From positions 4,030,001 to 4,094,000 of the forward strand of contig NZ_JBINNY010000001.1 in assembly GCF_051297175.1 (NCBI RefSeq): a stretch of 64,000 nt of DNA, given 5' to 3'. Position numbers and translations under genes: made by a program. Every line of letters starts with the position of its first letter. Positions within the stretch are counted from its first letter, which is position 1. The DNA comes from Dryocola sp051297175 (lineage in GTDB: Bacteria; Pseudomonadota; Gammaproteobacteria; Enterobacterales; Enterobacteriaceae). The notes below the pieces were generated by a model. The model worked only from the letters and a program-made list of their open reading frames with translations, was not told the DNA's origin and made no database searches. Shown here in pieces: positions 50,331 through 59,776 of the stretch.

Positions 50331-50969
50331 TTAATCCTTTTCCTGTTGAGCAGGCTTCCAGGTACGCAGCGCCCAAATCAACAATCCGATAATAAAGAAC
50401 GCGCTGGGTGCCAGCAGGAACAGCCCGTTCGGCTGATACCAGCCGCCGTTTTGCACGGTGTCCAGCACGGTGATGCCAAACAGCTTGCCGCTGCCGATAA
50501 GCTCACGAATAAAGCCAACCAGCAGCAGGATCACGCCGTAGCCCAGGCCGTTGCCGATGCCGTCCATAAAGCTCGCCAGCGGCGGTGACTTCATGGCGTA
50601 GGCTTCCGCACGACCCATTACGATACAGTTGGTGATAATCAAACCAACGAATACCGAAAGCTGTTTTGAGATCTCATAGGCGTAGGCCCGCAGGATCTGA
50701 TCGACTACGATCACCAGCGAAGCGATGATCGCCATCTGCACGATAATGCGCACGCTGTTGGGAATGTAGTTGCGGATCATCGAGATAAACATGCTGGAAA
50801 ACGCCGTAACCACGGTGACGGCAATCGTCATCACGAACGCCGTTTCCAGCTTGGTGGTGACCGCCAACGCCGAGCAAACCCCGAGGATTTGCAGCGCAAT
50901 CGGGTTGTTGTCCACCAGCGGGCTAACCAGTACCCGCTTAACTTCTTTCATGCCTGACATATCAGCCAT
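50331..50969 (-). CDS. nqrD: Na+-NQR subunit D
   Basis: 212 residues, six membrane helices. NPIALQILGVCSALAVTTKL and LIITNCIVMGRAEAYA carry the Cys ligands matching those of NqrE. Overlaps nqrC by 8 bp. Confidence 0.96.
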   Translation of the reverse strand: MADMSGMKEVKRVLVSPLVDNNPIALQILGVCSALAVTTKLETAFVMTIAVTVVTAFSSMFISMIRNYIPNSVRIIVQMAIIASLVIVVDQILRAYAYEISKQLSVFVGLIITNCIVMGRAEAYAMKSPPLASFMDGIGNGLGYGVILLLVGFIRELIGSGKLFGITVLDTVQNGGWYQPNGLFLLAPSAFFIIGLLIWALRTWKPAQQEKD

Positions 50970-51756
50970 TATTAAGCGCTCCTTCCCGTACTTGTTTCAG
51001 GAACGGGCCAAAACCCAGCTCGCCCATCCAGAAATCGAAAGTGTGTTGTACCCCGTTGGCGGTTAACGTTGCGCCGGACAGGCCGTCAACGCCGTATTCA
51101 TCGCCCTGACGAGCTCCGCCCTTCACAACGCGCAGCGCAGGCTGGCCGTTGTCGTCAAGCAGCTTTTTGCCAATCCACTGGGCGCGCCAGTTCGGGTTTT
51201 CAATTTCGCCGCCGAGGCCCGGCGTTTCACCCTGGTCGTAATAGGTGATGCCTTTCACGGTGCGGCCATCGGTTTGCAGCGCCACGAAGGCGTACATCAT
51301 CGACCACAGGCCGTTGCCGTACACCGGCAGAACCACTTCCTGCACTTTGTTTTGCTCGTCGCGAACCAGATAGATTTCGACGATGTTGCTACGGCGCTTG
51401 ATGCCCGCGCGGTCTTCGCTTGCGGAGAGCGTCAGGCTTTGTTCCGGGTCGCGCAGCGCGGCTGCCGGGTCAAATTTTGCCGGGTCTTTATCAAGCATTT
51501 TGCCGCTCGCCAGATCCAGCAGGCGCGGCGTGATGCGCGCGTCGAAGGTGGCTTTCACCTCGTCACCGCTCATCTTTGGCGTTGCCAGGCCCGCGACATC
51601 AAGAATGTTGCGCTGTTTATCGAGCGCCTTTTGCTCCTGCTGGCGCGACTTCAGGCCGACGGCGGAACCCGCCACGACCACCGAGCACACCAGACAAAGC
51701 ACCAGCACCACCAGCAGCGTTCTGCCGATGCTATCGTTACCTTTTACCTCAGCCAC
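50962..51756 (-). CDS. nqrC: Na+-NQR subunit C
   Basis: 264 residues, one N-terminal helix and a periplasmic FMN-binding domain. DGLSGATLTANG (about 223-234) is the S-G-A-T motif whose Thr takes FMN covalently through ApbE. Overlaps nqrB by 8 bp. Confidence 0.96.
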   Translation of the reverse strand: MAEVKGNDSIGRTLLVVLVLCLVCSVVVAGSAVGLKSRQQEQKALDKQRNILDVAGLATPKMSGDEVKATFDARITPRLLDLASGKMLDKDPAKFDPAAALRDPEQSLTLSASEDRAGIKRRSNIVEIYLVRDEQNKVQEVVLPVYGNGLWSMMYAFVALQTDGRTVKGITYYDQGETPGLGGEIENPNWRAQWIGKKLLDDNGQPALRVVKGGARQGDEYGVDGLSGATLTANGVQHTFDFWMGELGFGPFLKQVREGALNNG

Positions 51757-52987
51757 GCGATTTCCTCCGCTTGATATTGGCCTGCACCACTACGTAATCG
51801 AACAGCGGCGCAAAGAGGTTAGCGAACAGGATCGCCAACATCATCCCTTCCGGATAGGCTGGATTGACCACACGAATCAGCACGCACATCACGCCGATAA
51901 GCGCGCCGTACCACCACTTTCCTTTATTAGTAAAGGAGGCGGAAACCGGGTCGGTGGCCATAAACATCATGCCGAACGCGAAGCCGCCGAGCACCAGATG
52001 CCAGTACCACGGCATGGCGAACAGCGGGTTGGTGTCGGAACCGATGAAGTTAAACAGGGTCGCGGTGGCAATCATGCCGATCATCACGCCCGCCACGATG
52101 CGCCAGGAGGCGACGCGGCCAAACAGAATAATGGCGCCGCCAATCAGGATCATCAGCGTAGAGACTTCGCCAATCGAACCGGGGATGTTGCCCAGGAAGG
52201 CGTCCATCCAGGTCACCGGCTGGCCGGATACCACGTTAACCAACGCCTCGCCGCCGCCGTGCGACCACTGCGAAAGCGGGGTTGCGCCGGAGAAGCCGTC
52301 TGCGGCAGTCCACACTAAATCGCCGGAGATTTGCGCCGGATAGGCAAAGAACAGAAACGCGCGCCCGGCAAGCGCTGGGTTCAGGAAGTTACGCCCCGTC
52401 CCGCCGAAGATCTCTTTGGCGATAACCACGCCAAAGCTGATGCCCAGCGCGGCCTGCCACAGCGGCAGCGTAGGCGGCACCACCAGCGCAAACAGGATGG
52501 AGGTAACGAAGAAGCCTTCATTAATTTCATGTTTGCGGATGATGGAAAACAGCACTTCCCAGAAGCCACCCACCAGGAACACGGTGATGTAAATCGGCAG
52601 GAAGAAGACCGCGCCAAGCGTCATCATGCTCAGCCAGCCCGCGTCCGGCGCGAAGCTCACGCCGAGCATCTGCGCCACGGCATAGTGCCAGTCGGCGGAA
52701 ATGACCTGCTGAAGCTGTTCCGGCCCGTAGAGCTTGTTAAGCGCGGGAATGGTTTGCATCCCGACGTTGTACATGCCCCAGAACATGGCCGGGAAGACCG
52801 CGAACCAGACCAGAATCATCATGCGTTTTAGATCGATGGCGTCGCGCACGTGGGATGCGCCCGGCGTGACCTGCCCCGGCGTGTAGAACAGCGTCGCCGT
52901 CGCTTCAAAGAGCGGGTAATACTTTTCTAATTTGCCGCCACGGGTGAAGTGCGGCTCCATTTTTTCAAACAGGTGTTTTAAGCCCAT
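51749..52987 (-). CDS. nqrB: Na+-NQR subunit B
   Basis: 412 residues, about ten membrane helices; the Na+-carrying subunit with riboflavin and covalent FMN at the S-G-A-T site (GFSGATPLSQW). Also the quinone and korormicin site region. Three bases after nqrA. Confidence 0.97.
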   Translation of the reverse strand: MGLKHLFEKMEPHFTRGGKLEKYYPLFEATATLFYTPGQVTPGASHVRDAIDLKRMMILVWFAVFPAMFWGMYNVGMQTIPALNKLYGPEQLQQVISADWHYAVAQMLGVSFAPDAGWLSMMTLGAVFFLPIYITVFLVGGFWEVLFSIIRKHEINEGFFVTSILFALVVPPTLPLWQAALGISFGVVIAKEIFGGTGRNFLNPALAGRAFLFFAYPAQISGDLVWTAADGFSGATPLSQWSHGGGEALVNVVSGQPVTWMDAFLGNIPGSIGEVSTLMILIGGAIILFGRVASWRIVAGVMIGMIATATLFNFIGSDTNPLFAMPWYWHLVLGGFAFGMMFMATDPVSASFTNKGKWWYGALIGVMCVLIRVVNPAYPEGMMLAILFANLFAPLFDYVVVQANIKRRKSRG

Positions 52988-52990
52988 GAG

Positions 52991-54334
52991 TTATCCTTCC
53001 TGCTCGATGCGGGTTAACACTTCACGCAGCACCGGACCGTATTCGTATTTCCCCGGGCAGACATAGGTGCACAGCGCCAGATCTTCTTCATCCAGCTCCA
53101 GGCAGCCCAAAGCCTGCGCACTTTCGGTATCGCCCGCCAGCAAATCACGCAGCAGCATGGTCGGCAGGATATCCAGCGGCATCACGCGTTCATAGTTGCC
53201 GATCGGCACCATCGCACGCTCGCCGCCGTTGGTATCGGTGGAGAAGTTGAACAGCTTGCGCTTAAGGAAGTGGCCGAGCGTGGTGCGCGTAATGGAAAAT
53301 TTATCGGCCCCCGGCATGACCCAGCCAAACAGCTCTTTCTCGCGCCCTTCTTTCAGCGCGGTGACCTGCAGGTGAAAACGCCCCAGCCAGGCACGCGGGC
53401 CGCTGGCCTGCACGCCGCTCAGCACGGAACCGGAAACAACGCGGTTATCGCCATCCAGCAGTTCGCCTGCGGTGAGAGCGTCAATGGAAGCCCCCAAACG
53501 CGTGCGGATCAAACGCGGCTGTTTCACCTGCGGGCCCGCCAGCGCAATCACGCGCTCGGTCCACAGCTCGCCTTCAATAAAAAGTTTGCCGACCGCGATA
53601 ACGTCCTGGTAATTCAGGTGCCAGACCTGCTTTTGCAGGCTAACCGGTTCGATAAAGTGAATGTGAGTACCCGCCAACCCGGCAGGATGCGGCCCGGCGA
53701 ACTCGTTAAAGGTAATCTGCGCGACGGGATGCCCGCCCAGCTTGCCGCCGCTGGCCTGGCAAACGTGGACTCTGCCGTCCGTCAGACGTGACAGGAGCGT
53801 GAGGCCCGCATCAAACATCTGGCGATGCGCGAGTATGATTGGCTCAGGATTGGCCGCCAGCGGGTTGGTGTCCATGGCGGTAACGAAAATAGCGGCGGGT
53901 ACGGAACCCGGCTGCGGCGCTTTGCTGAACGGACGCGTGCGTAATGCGGTCCACAAGCCTGACGACAGCAGCTGCGCCTGCACCGTTTCACGCGGCAGCG
54001 TTGCCAGGGATTCAGGCGCATGACGTTCAAAAACAACCGCTTCGTCACCCTGAACCTCGATAACGACCGATTGCAGCACGCGGCGCTCACCACGATGTAT
54101 GGCGATGACCGTTCCACCGGCCGGCGCGGTAAACATCACGCCCGGATTTCTTTTATCTTCAAAGAGGGGCTGGCCTTTCAGTACGCTGTCGCCTTCTTTT
54201 ACCAACATAGAAGGACGCATCCCGACGTACTCTTCTCCAAGCAACGCCACCTGGGGAATTGCTGGGCCATCATAGATTTGCGGTTCGGGAAGTCCCGCAA
54301 TAGGCAAATCAAGACCTTTTCTGATTTTTATCAT
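52991..54334 (-). CDS. nqrA: Na+-NQR subunit A
   Basis: 447 residues, soluble cytoplasmic-side subunit: KIRKGLDLPIAGLPEPQIYD start and the conserved EELDLALCTYVCPGKYEY end, here as LDEEDLALCTYVCPGK. First gene of nqrABCDEF-nqrM. The complex pumps Na+ with NADH oxidation. An apbE gene, often found in nqr operons, is not present here. Confidence 0.97.
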   Translation of the reverse strand: MIKIRKGLDLPIAGLPEPQIYDGPAIPQVALLGEEYVGMRPSMLVKEGDSVLKGQPLFEDKRNPGVMFTAPAGGTVIAIHRGERRVLQSVVIEVQGDEAVVFERHAPESLATLPRETVQAQLLSSGLWTALRTRPFSKAPQPGSVPAAIFVTAMDTNPLAANPEPIILAHRQMFDAGLTLLSRLTDGRVHVCQASGGKLGGHPVAQITFNEFAGPHPAGLAGTHIHFIEPVSLQKQVWHLNYQDVIAVGKLFIEGELWTERVIALAGPQVKQPRLIRTRLGASIDALTAGELLDGDNRVVSGSVLSGVQASGPRAWLGRFHLQVTALKEGREKELFGWVMPGADKFSITRTTLGHFLKRKLFNFSTDTNGGERAMVPIGNYERVMPLDILPTMLLRDLLAGDTESAQALGCLELDEEDLALCTYVCPGKYEYGPVLREVLTRIEQEG

Positions 54335-54813
54335 AAGGTTATCACGTATAAAATAGGCTATTACAAACCGACAAAAACGCTAGCCGACAACGAACGGGCC
54401 GAGTCAGTGCTCAACCGCTACGACGTGCCAGACAGGTAAGAAAGAGATGTAGTGCATCCGTTCGTCACGCTTGGTGGATTAAGTCATCTGGCGGTGCCAG
54501 ATAAAACTGACTTAGGGTAAGCGTCCTTTCTTATCCGCAGGTCAACATGCGGCGCGATTTTAGCATTATTGATTGGCAGAAGGTGGGATAAATCTTACGT
54601 TTTAAGCCCGCGATGCTCACTATTACAAAAAAGGACAAAGCATCCTCCGATGGCCTAAATGAAATGATATCCTTTTTTGGAAACTCGCCAGTCTGCGCTT
54701 GCGAAAATTAACGATGGTGCTAATGTGAGCGCACCTAATCCAGATTACTCTGAATTCGGGTCTCTTTTGCCGTCCTGGCATTTGGTTACAGGTTTATCAA
54801 GGAATCAAGCAGT
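54335..54813. other. 480-bp divergent promoter region of nqrA and yafK
   Basis: No gene. It must hold both promoters and the nqr leader. I see no clear hairpin terminator, riboswitch or named operator. Sequence near 54470-54540 (GGCGGTGCCAG, TTATCCGCAGG) is not one of the REP types above. Confidence 0.5.
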
Positions 54814-55551
54814 ATGCCTAAGATCGCACTCATTATTGCGATGCTTCTGATGCCGTGTATGTCGTTTGCCAGCTTGCTTAATAGCAGCACGTCGCCCACG
54901 CCAGTCAGCAAAGAATTCAAGCAGCAGTTAATGGGCTCTCCCGTTTATATTCAAATCTTTAAAGAAGAGCGCACGCTTGAGCTGTACGTCAAAATGGGCG
55001 AACAGTATCAGCTGTTAGACAGCTACCGTATCTGTAACTATTCAGGTGGTCTGGGGCCAAAACAGCGCCAGGGCGACTTTAAAAGCCCGGAAGGATTTTA
55101 TAGCGTTGAACGCCGTCAGTTAAAACCTGACAGCCGCTTCTATAAAGCGATTAACATCGGCTTCCCGAATGAATTTGACCGTTCACATGGTTATCAGGGG
55201 CAATACCTGATGATTCACGGCGCCTGCGTTTCCGTTGGCTGCTACGCGATGACGGATCAAAACATTGATGAGATTTTCCAGTTCGTGACCGGCGCGTTGG
55301 TGTTTGGCCAGCCGAAGGTGCAGGTAAGCATCTATCCGTTCCGCATGACGGATGCAAACATGCAGCGCCACAAGTATTCCTACTACATCAATTTCTGGAA
55401 GCAGCTCAAGCCTGGTTATGACTACTTTATGGCGAACCACCAGCCGCCAGCGGTTTCCGTTGTCAGCGGCAGCTACGTGGTGAGCAAGCCGGTTGCACCA
55501 ACGGCACAACCGCAGCTTGCCTCAAACTACACGCTCACCGAGACAAAATAG
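54814..55551 (+). CDS. dpaA: YafK / DpaA, peptidoglycan-Lpp L,D-transpeptidase-fold hydrolase
   Basis: 245 residues: signal peptide (1-19, ending SFA) and a YkuD domain with H-G-A-C-V-S-V-G-C (His-Gly then catalytic Cys) near 136-144. DpaA (LdtF, YafK) cuts the bond between Braun lipoprotein and peptidoglycan in the periplasm. Its end overlaps the convergent yafJ by 30 bp. Confidence 0.94.
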   Translation: MPKIALIIAMLLMPCMSFASLLNSSTSPTPVSKEFKQQLMGSPVYIQIFKEERTLELYVKMGEQYQLLDSYRICNYSGGLGPKQRQGDFKSPEGFYSVERRQLKPDSRFYKAINIGFPNEFDRSHGYQGQYLMIHGACVSVGCYAMTDQNIDEIFQFVTGALVFGQPKVQVSIYPFRMTDANMQRHKYSYYINFWKQLKPGYDYFMANHQPPAVSVVSGSYVVSKPVAPTAQPQLASNYTLTETK

Positions 55552-56289
55552 CACCGACTCGCCTGGCGCAATCTTGTGCCAGGTTTCGTTTCCGGTCAGC
55601 GGCTGCGTAGCAATGACGGTGACCACATCGTTCGGTGTGGTCTCTTCCTGAAAGTCGATTTCCACATCCTGATCCAACAGTTTTGCCACGCCGAACGGTG
55701 CCCGACGGGTTATCCAGTAAAGGTTGGTGGAGCAGAACGCCATCACGTAGCGCCCGTCAGAAAGCAGCATGTTAAACACGCCCTTTTCGCGCAGCTCGCC
55801 CGCCAGCTCGGTAATGTAGCGGAACACCGCCTGCATATTGCCAGGCGTACGCGGATAGCGCTGCGTCAGCTTGTGCAGCAGCCAGCAAAACGCCTGCTCG
55901 CTGTCGGTTTCGCCAATCGGACGAAACGGGCCGGTATCAAAAGTACGATGGCCTTTAAGCTGCCCGTTGTGCGCGTAGGTCCAGTTGCGGCCCCACAGCT
56001 CGCGGGTAAACGGATGGGTATTTTCGAGCGCGACCTTGCCACGGTTGGCCTGGCGAATGTGCGCCACCACCGAGCAGGATTTAATCGGATAGTCCTGTAC
56101 CAGACGCGCAATGGGGGAATTAAAGCTCGGCTGCGGATCTTTGAACGTGCGACAGCCTTTGCCTTCGTAGAAGGTTATGCCCCAACCATCTTTGTGAGGC
56201 CCTGTTCCGCCGCCGCGCTGCACCAGTCCGGTAAAACTAAAGCAGATATCCGTTGGCACGTTGGCGCTCATCCCGAGCAGTTCGCACAT
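55522..56289 (-). CDS. yafJ: Class II glutamine amidotransferase YafJ
   Basis: 255 residues. Starts Met-Cys (MCELLGMSANVPTDI): Cys2 becomes the N-terminal nucleophile. Conserved HIRQANRGKVALENTHPFTR and YAHNGQLKG. Predicted gamma-glutamyl hydrolase of unknown substrate. Confidence 0.94.
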   Translation of the reverse strand: MCELLGMSANVPTDICFSFTGLVQRGGGTGPHKDGWGITFYEGKGCRTFKDPQPSFNSPIARLVQDYPIKSCSVVAHIRQANRGKVALENTHPFTRELWGRNWTYAHNGQLKGHRTFDTGPFRPIGETDSEQAFCWLLHKLTQRYPRTPGNMQAVFRYITELAGELREKGVFNMLLSDGRYVMAFCSTNLYWITRRAPFGVAKLLDQDVEIDFQEETTPNDVVTVIATQPLTGNETWHKIAPGESVLFCLGERVV

Positions 56290-56327
56290 AGTTTTCTCCC
56301 CCTACTGTCTACCTCTCCTCAAGTGTT

Positions 56328-56405
56328 TTGTAGGGTGGATAAGCGCAAGCGCCATCCACCACTTACGCATCGGCGGCGGATGGCGCAGGCTTATCCGCCC
56401 TACAA
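56328..56405. repeat. Large REP palindrome between yafJ and gmhA
   Basis: TTTTGTAGGGTGGATAAGCG at one end and CTTATCCGCCCTACAAAA at the other form an almost complete hairpin of about 78 bases, with ATGGCGC pairs inside. It ends gmhA mRNA on the minus strand or protects its 3' end. Confidence 0.75.
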
Positions 56406-56425
56406 AATCACCGGGAGACTGAAGC

Positions 56426-57007
56426 TTAAGCCTTAACCATCTCTTTTTCGATCAGCTGAATCAGGATATGAATCACTTTAATGTGGATTTCCTGAATGCG
56501 GTCAGCGTAGCCGAAGTGCGGCACGCGAATTTCGATATCCGCCGTCCCCGCCATTTTGCCGCCGTCTTTACCGGTCAGCGTAATCACCTTCATGCCCTTC
56601 GCGCGCGCGGCTTCGATAGCTTTAATGACGTTAGCAGAGTTGCCGGAGGTGGAGATCCCCAGCAGCACGTCGCCCTCACGACCTACCGCTTCGAGATAGC
56701 GTGAGAAAATGTAGTCGTAGCCAAAATCGTTGCTGACGCAGGAGATGTGGCTCACGTCAGAAATAGCAATTGCCGGGTAGCCCGGACGGTTTTCGCGGTA
56801 GCGACCCGTCAGCTCTTCGGCGAAGTGCATGGCGTCGCAGTGGGAGCCGCCGTTGCCGCATGACAGCACTTTACCGCCTGCTTTAAAGCTGTCCGCCAGC
56901 AGAACCGCCGCGCGCTGAATGGCGTGGATGTTAGCGTCATCTTTCAGGAAGTTAGCCAGCGTCTCGGCTGCTTCATTCAATTCGTTACGAATAAGATCCT
57001 GGTACAT
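56426..57007 (-). CDS. gmhA: Sedoheptulose 7-phosphate isomerase
   Basis: 193 residues, SIS fold: GGKVLSCGNGGSHCDAMHFA, EELTGRYRENRPGYPAIAIS, LGISTSGNSANVI. First step of ADP-heptose synthesis for the LPS inner core. Divergent from fadE. Also called lpcA. Confidence 0.97.
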   Translation of the reverse strand: MYQDLIRNELNEAAETLANFLKDDANIHAIQRAAVLLADSFKAGGKVLSCGNGGSHCDAMHFAEELTGRYRENRPGYPAIAISDVSHISCVSNDFGYDYIFSRYLEAVGREGDVLLGISTSGNSANVIKAIEAARAKGMKVITLTGKDGGKMAGTADIEIRVPHFGYADRIQEIHIKVIHILIQLIEKEMVKA

Positions 57008-57183
57008 GAGGATGTCCTTCAGTATTTATTGATTGAGTAAACTCCAGCAGTTTACCGGATAGCGCGAGAAGCGCCATAACCTGGTGCTTTTATGGATCCG
57101 TGCGGCAACAATGTGAGCAAGGTTGTAATTATTTTGTAAACACATTGATAAAAAAATGCACATGCACTAAAACCAATACATCA

Positions 57184-57202
57184 CAAGTGGTCAGACCTCC
57201 TA
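57184..57202 (+). promoter_or_regulatory. FadR operator of fadE
   Basis: AAGTGGTCAGACCTCCTAC, with the FadR core TGGTCAGACCT, 22 bp before the fadE start. FadR represses fadE until long-chain acyl-CoA binds. Confidence 0.85.
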
Positions 57203-57222
57203 CAAGCAAGGGAGCTTTCTTT

Positions 57223-59667
57223 ATGTTGATTTTGAGTGTTGTTGCAACCGTAGTGCTGCTCGGCGTGCTGTTTTATCACCAGGTCAATTTGCTGCTCAGC
57301 AGCGCGATTCTCCTGGCGTGGACGGCCGCATTAGGTTTCGCCGGTATCTGGTCATTCTGGGTGCTGGTTCCCGTCGCCATCGTGCTGTTCCCGCTGGTAT
57401 TCACGCCGCTGCGTAAAGCGTTGATTTCCGCGCCGGTGTTCAAGGGCTTCCGTAAAGTCATGCCGCCGATGTCGCGTACTGAAAAAGAGGCGATTGACGC
57501 GGGCACCACCTGGTGGGAAGGCGATCTGTTCCGCGGCAAGCCGGACTGGGAAAAGCTGCATAACTACCCGCAGCCGAAGCTGACCGCCGAAGAACAGGCG
57601 TTTATCGACGGCCCGGTTGAAGAAGCCTGCCGCATGGCGAACGACTACCAGATTACCCACGAGCTGGCCGATTTGCCGCCGGAGCTGTGGGCGTACCTCA
57701 AAGAGCATCGCTTCTTCGCGATGATCATCAAGAAAGAGTACGGCGGGCTGGAGTTCTCGGCCTACGCTCAGGCTCGCGTGCTGCAAAAACTGTCCGGCGT
57801 TTCCGGGATCCTCGCGATCACCGTCGGCGTGCCTAACTCCTTAGGCCCGGGCGAGCTGCTCCAGCATTACGGGACACAAGAGCAGAAAGATCACTATTTA
57901 CCGCGCCTGGCCCGCGGGCAGGAGATCCCTTGCTTCGCGCTGACCAGCCCGGAAGCAGGTTCAGACGCCGGTGCGATTCCGGATACCGGCGTGGTGTGCA
58001 TGGGCGAATGGCAGGGCAAGCAGGTGCTGGGCATGCGCCTGACCTGGAACAAGCGCTACATTACGCTTGCACCAATCGCCACCGTGCTGGGCCTGGCTTT
58101 CAAGCTTTCCGACCCGGACCATCTGCTGGGTAAAGAAGAAGACCTCGGCATTACCTGCGCGCTGATCCCAACGCACACGCCGGGCGTCGAAATCGGCAAG
58201 CGCCACTTCCCGCTCAACGTACCGTTCCAGAACGGCCCGACGCGCGGCAAAGATATCTTCGTGCCTATCGACTTTATTATCGGCGGGCCGGAAATGGCGG
58301 GCCAGGGCTGGCGCATGCTGGTGGAATGTCTGTCGGTCGGGCGCGGCATCACCCTGCCGTCTAACTCTACGGGCAGCCTGAAATCCATCGCCATGGCGAC
58401 CGGCGCGTATGCCCACATTCGCCGCCAGTTCAGAATCTCCATCGGCAAAATGGAAGGTATCGAAGAGCCGCTGGCGCGCATTGCGGGTAACGCATACGTC
58501 ATGGACGCCGCCGCCTCGCTGATTACCTACGGGATCGTGCTCGGTGAAAAACCGGCGGTGCTGTCGGCAATTGTGAAATATCACTGTACCCACCGCGGCC
58601 AGCGCGCCATCCTCGACGCGATGGATATCGTCGGCGGGAAAGGCATCATGCTCGGCGAGTCTAACTTCGTGGCCCGTGCCTACCAGGGCGCGCCGATCGC
58701 TATCACGGTTGAAGGCGCGAACATCCTGACCCGCAGCATGATCATCTTCGGCCAGGGGGCGATTCGCTGCCACCCTTACGTGCTCGAAGAAATGGCCGCC
58801 GCGCAGAACAACGATGTGAAAGCCTTCGACAGACTGCTGTTTAAACACATCGGCCACGTTGGCAGCAACAAGATGCGTAGCCTGTGGCTGGGCCTGACCA
58901 ACGGCCTGACCAGCGCTACGCCAACCCGTGACGCCACCAAGCGCTACTACCAGCACCTGAACCGCCTGAGCGCCAACCTTGCGCTGCTGTCGGATGTCTC
59001 TATGGCGGTGCTGGGCGGCAGCCTGAAGCGTCGCGAACGCATCTCCGCCCGCTTAGGCGACGTGCTGAGCCAGCTCTATCTGGCTTCCGCCGTGCTGAAA
59101 CGCTACGAAGATGAAGGCCGCAACGAGGCGGATCTGCCGCTGGTCCACTGGGGCGTGCAGGATGCGCTCTTCCAGGCCGAGCAGGCGATTGACGATCTGC
59201 TGCGTAACTTCCCGAACGGCTTCGTGGCAGGCGTGTTGCGCTTCGCCATCTTCCCGATGGGCCGCCGTTACGACGCGCCGTCTGACAAACTGGACCACAA
59301 GCTCGCGAAGATTATGCAGGTGCCTTCAGCCACGCGTTCACGCATTGGCCGCGGCCAGTACCTGACGCCGAGCGAGTTCAACCCGGCCGGTCTGCTGGAG
59401 CAGGCGCTGATGGACGTCATGGCCGCCGAGCCAATCCACCTGCGCGTCTGCAAAGAAACGAACCGCAACCTGCCGTTCACGCGTCTTGATGAGCAGGCCA
59501 AAATTTGGCTGGCGGAAGGGAAAATCAGCGCCGACGAGGCCGCTATTCTCACCAAAGCGGAAGCCAGCCGTCTGCGCAGCATCAACGTTGACGAGTTTGA
59601 CCCGGAGGCGCTGGCTACCCAGCCGGTAAAGCTGCCGGAAAAACTCCGCAAAATTGAAGCCGCGTAA
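57223..59667 (+). CDS. fadE: Acyl-CoA dehydrogenase FadE
   Basis: 814 residues from MLILSVVATVVLLGVLFYHQ after AAGGGAG; the open frame reaches 41 codons further up without support. Two N-terminal membrane helices, acyl-CoA dehydrogenase domain with FALTSPEAGSDAGAIPDTGV read around 230, then the C-terminal FadE-specific domain. FAD enzyme for the first step of beta-oxidation at the inner membrane. Confidence 0.97.
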   Translation: MLILSVVATVVLLGVLFYHQVNLLLSSAILLAWTAALGFAGIWSFWVLVPVAIVLFPLVFTPLRKALISAPVFKGFRKVMPPMSRTEKEAIDAGTTWWEGDLFRGKPDWEKLHNYPQPKLTAEEQAFIDGPVEEACRMANDYQITHELADLPPELWAYLKEHRFFAMIIKKEYGGLEFSAYAQARVLQKLSGVSGILAITVGVPNSLGPGELLQHYGTQEQKDHYLPRLARGQEIPCFALTSPEAGSDAGAIPDTGVVCMGEWQGKQVLGMRLTWNKRYITLAPIATVLGLAFKLSDPDHLLGKEEDLGITCALIPTHTPGVEIGKRHFPLNVPFQNGPTRGKDIFVPIDFIIGGPEMAGQGWRMLVECLSVGRGITLPSNSTGSLKSIAMATGAYAHIRRQFRISIGKMEGIEEPLARIAGNAYVMDAAASLITYGIVLGEKPAVLSAIVKYHCTHRGQRAILDAMDIVGGKGIMLGESNFVARAYQGAPIAITVEGANILTRSMIIFGQGAIRCHPYVLEEMAAAQNNDVKAFDRLLFKHIGHVGSNKMRSLWLGLTNGLTSATPTRDATKRYYQHLNRLSANLALLSDVSMAVLGGSLKRRERISARLGDVLSQLYLASAVLKRYEDEGRNEADLPLVHWGVQDALFQAEQAIDDLLRNFPNGFVAGVLRFAIFPMGRRYDAPSDKLDHKLAKIMQVPSATRSRIGRGQYLTPSEFNPAGLLEQALMDVMAAEPIHLRVCKETNRNLPFTRLDEQAKIWLAEGKISADEAAILTKAEASRLRSINVDEFDPEALATQPVKLPEKLRKIEAA

Positions 59668-59682
59668 GCTGTCCTGGCGCTC

Positions 59683-59708
59683 AAAACCCCGCTCTGCGGG
59701 GTTTTTTA
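59683..59708 (+). terminator. Rho-independent terminator of fadE
   Basis: AAAACCCCGC-TCT-GCGGGG and TTTTTT, right after the stop codon. Confidence 0.92.
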
Positions 59709-59776
59709 TTGCCCACAAAAGCCGGTGAACTCATGCTACAGTGAAAGAAATAGCGTAATTTATGGGGCCGCTCATC

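Noticed and set aside
57961..58956. 331-codon frame opposite fadE
   Set aside because: High-GC shadow of a certain gene; composition is Arg/His/Val-rich, no domain, no ribosome site.
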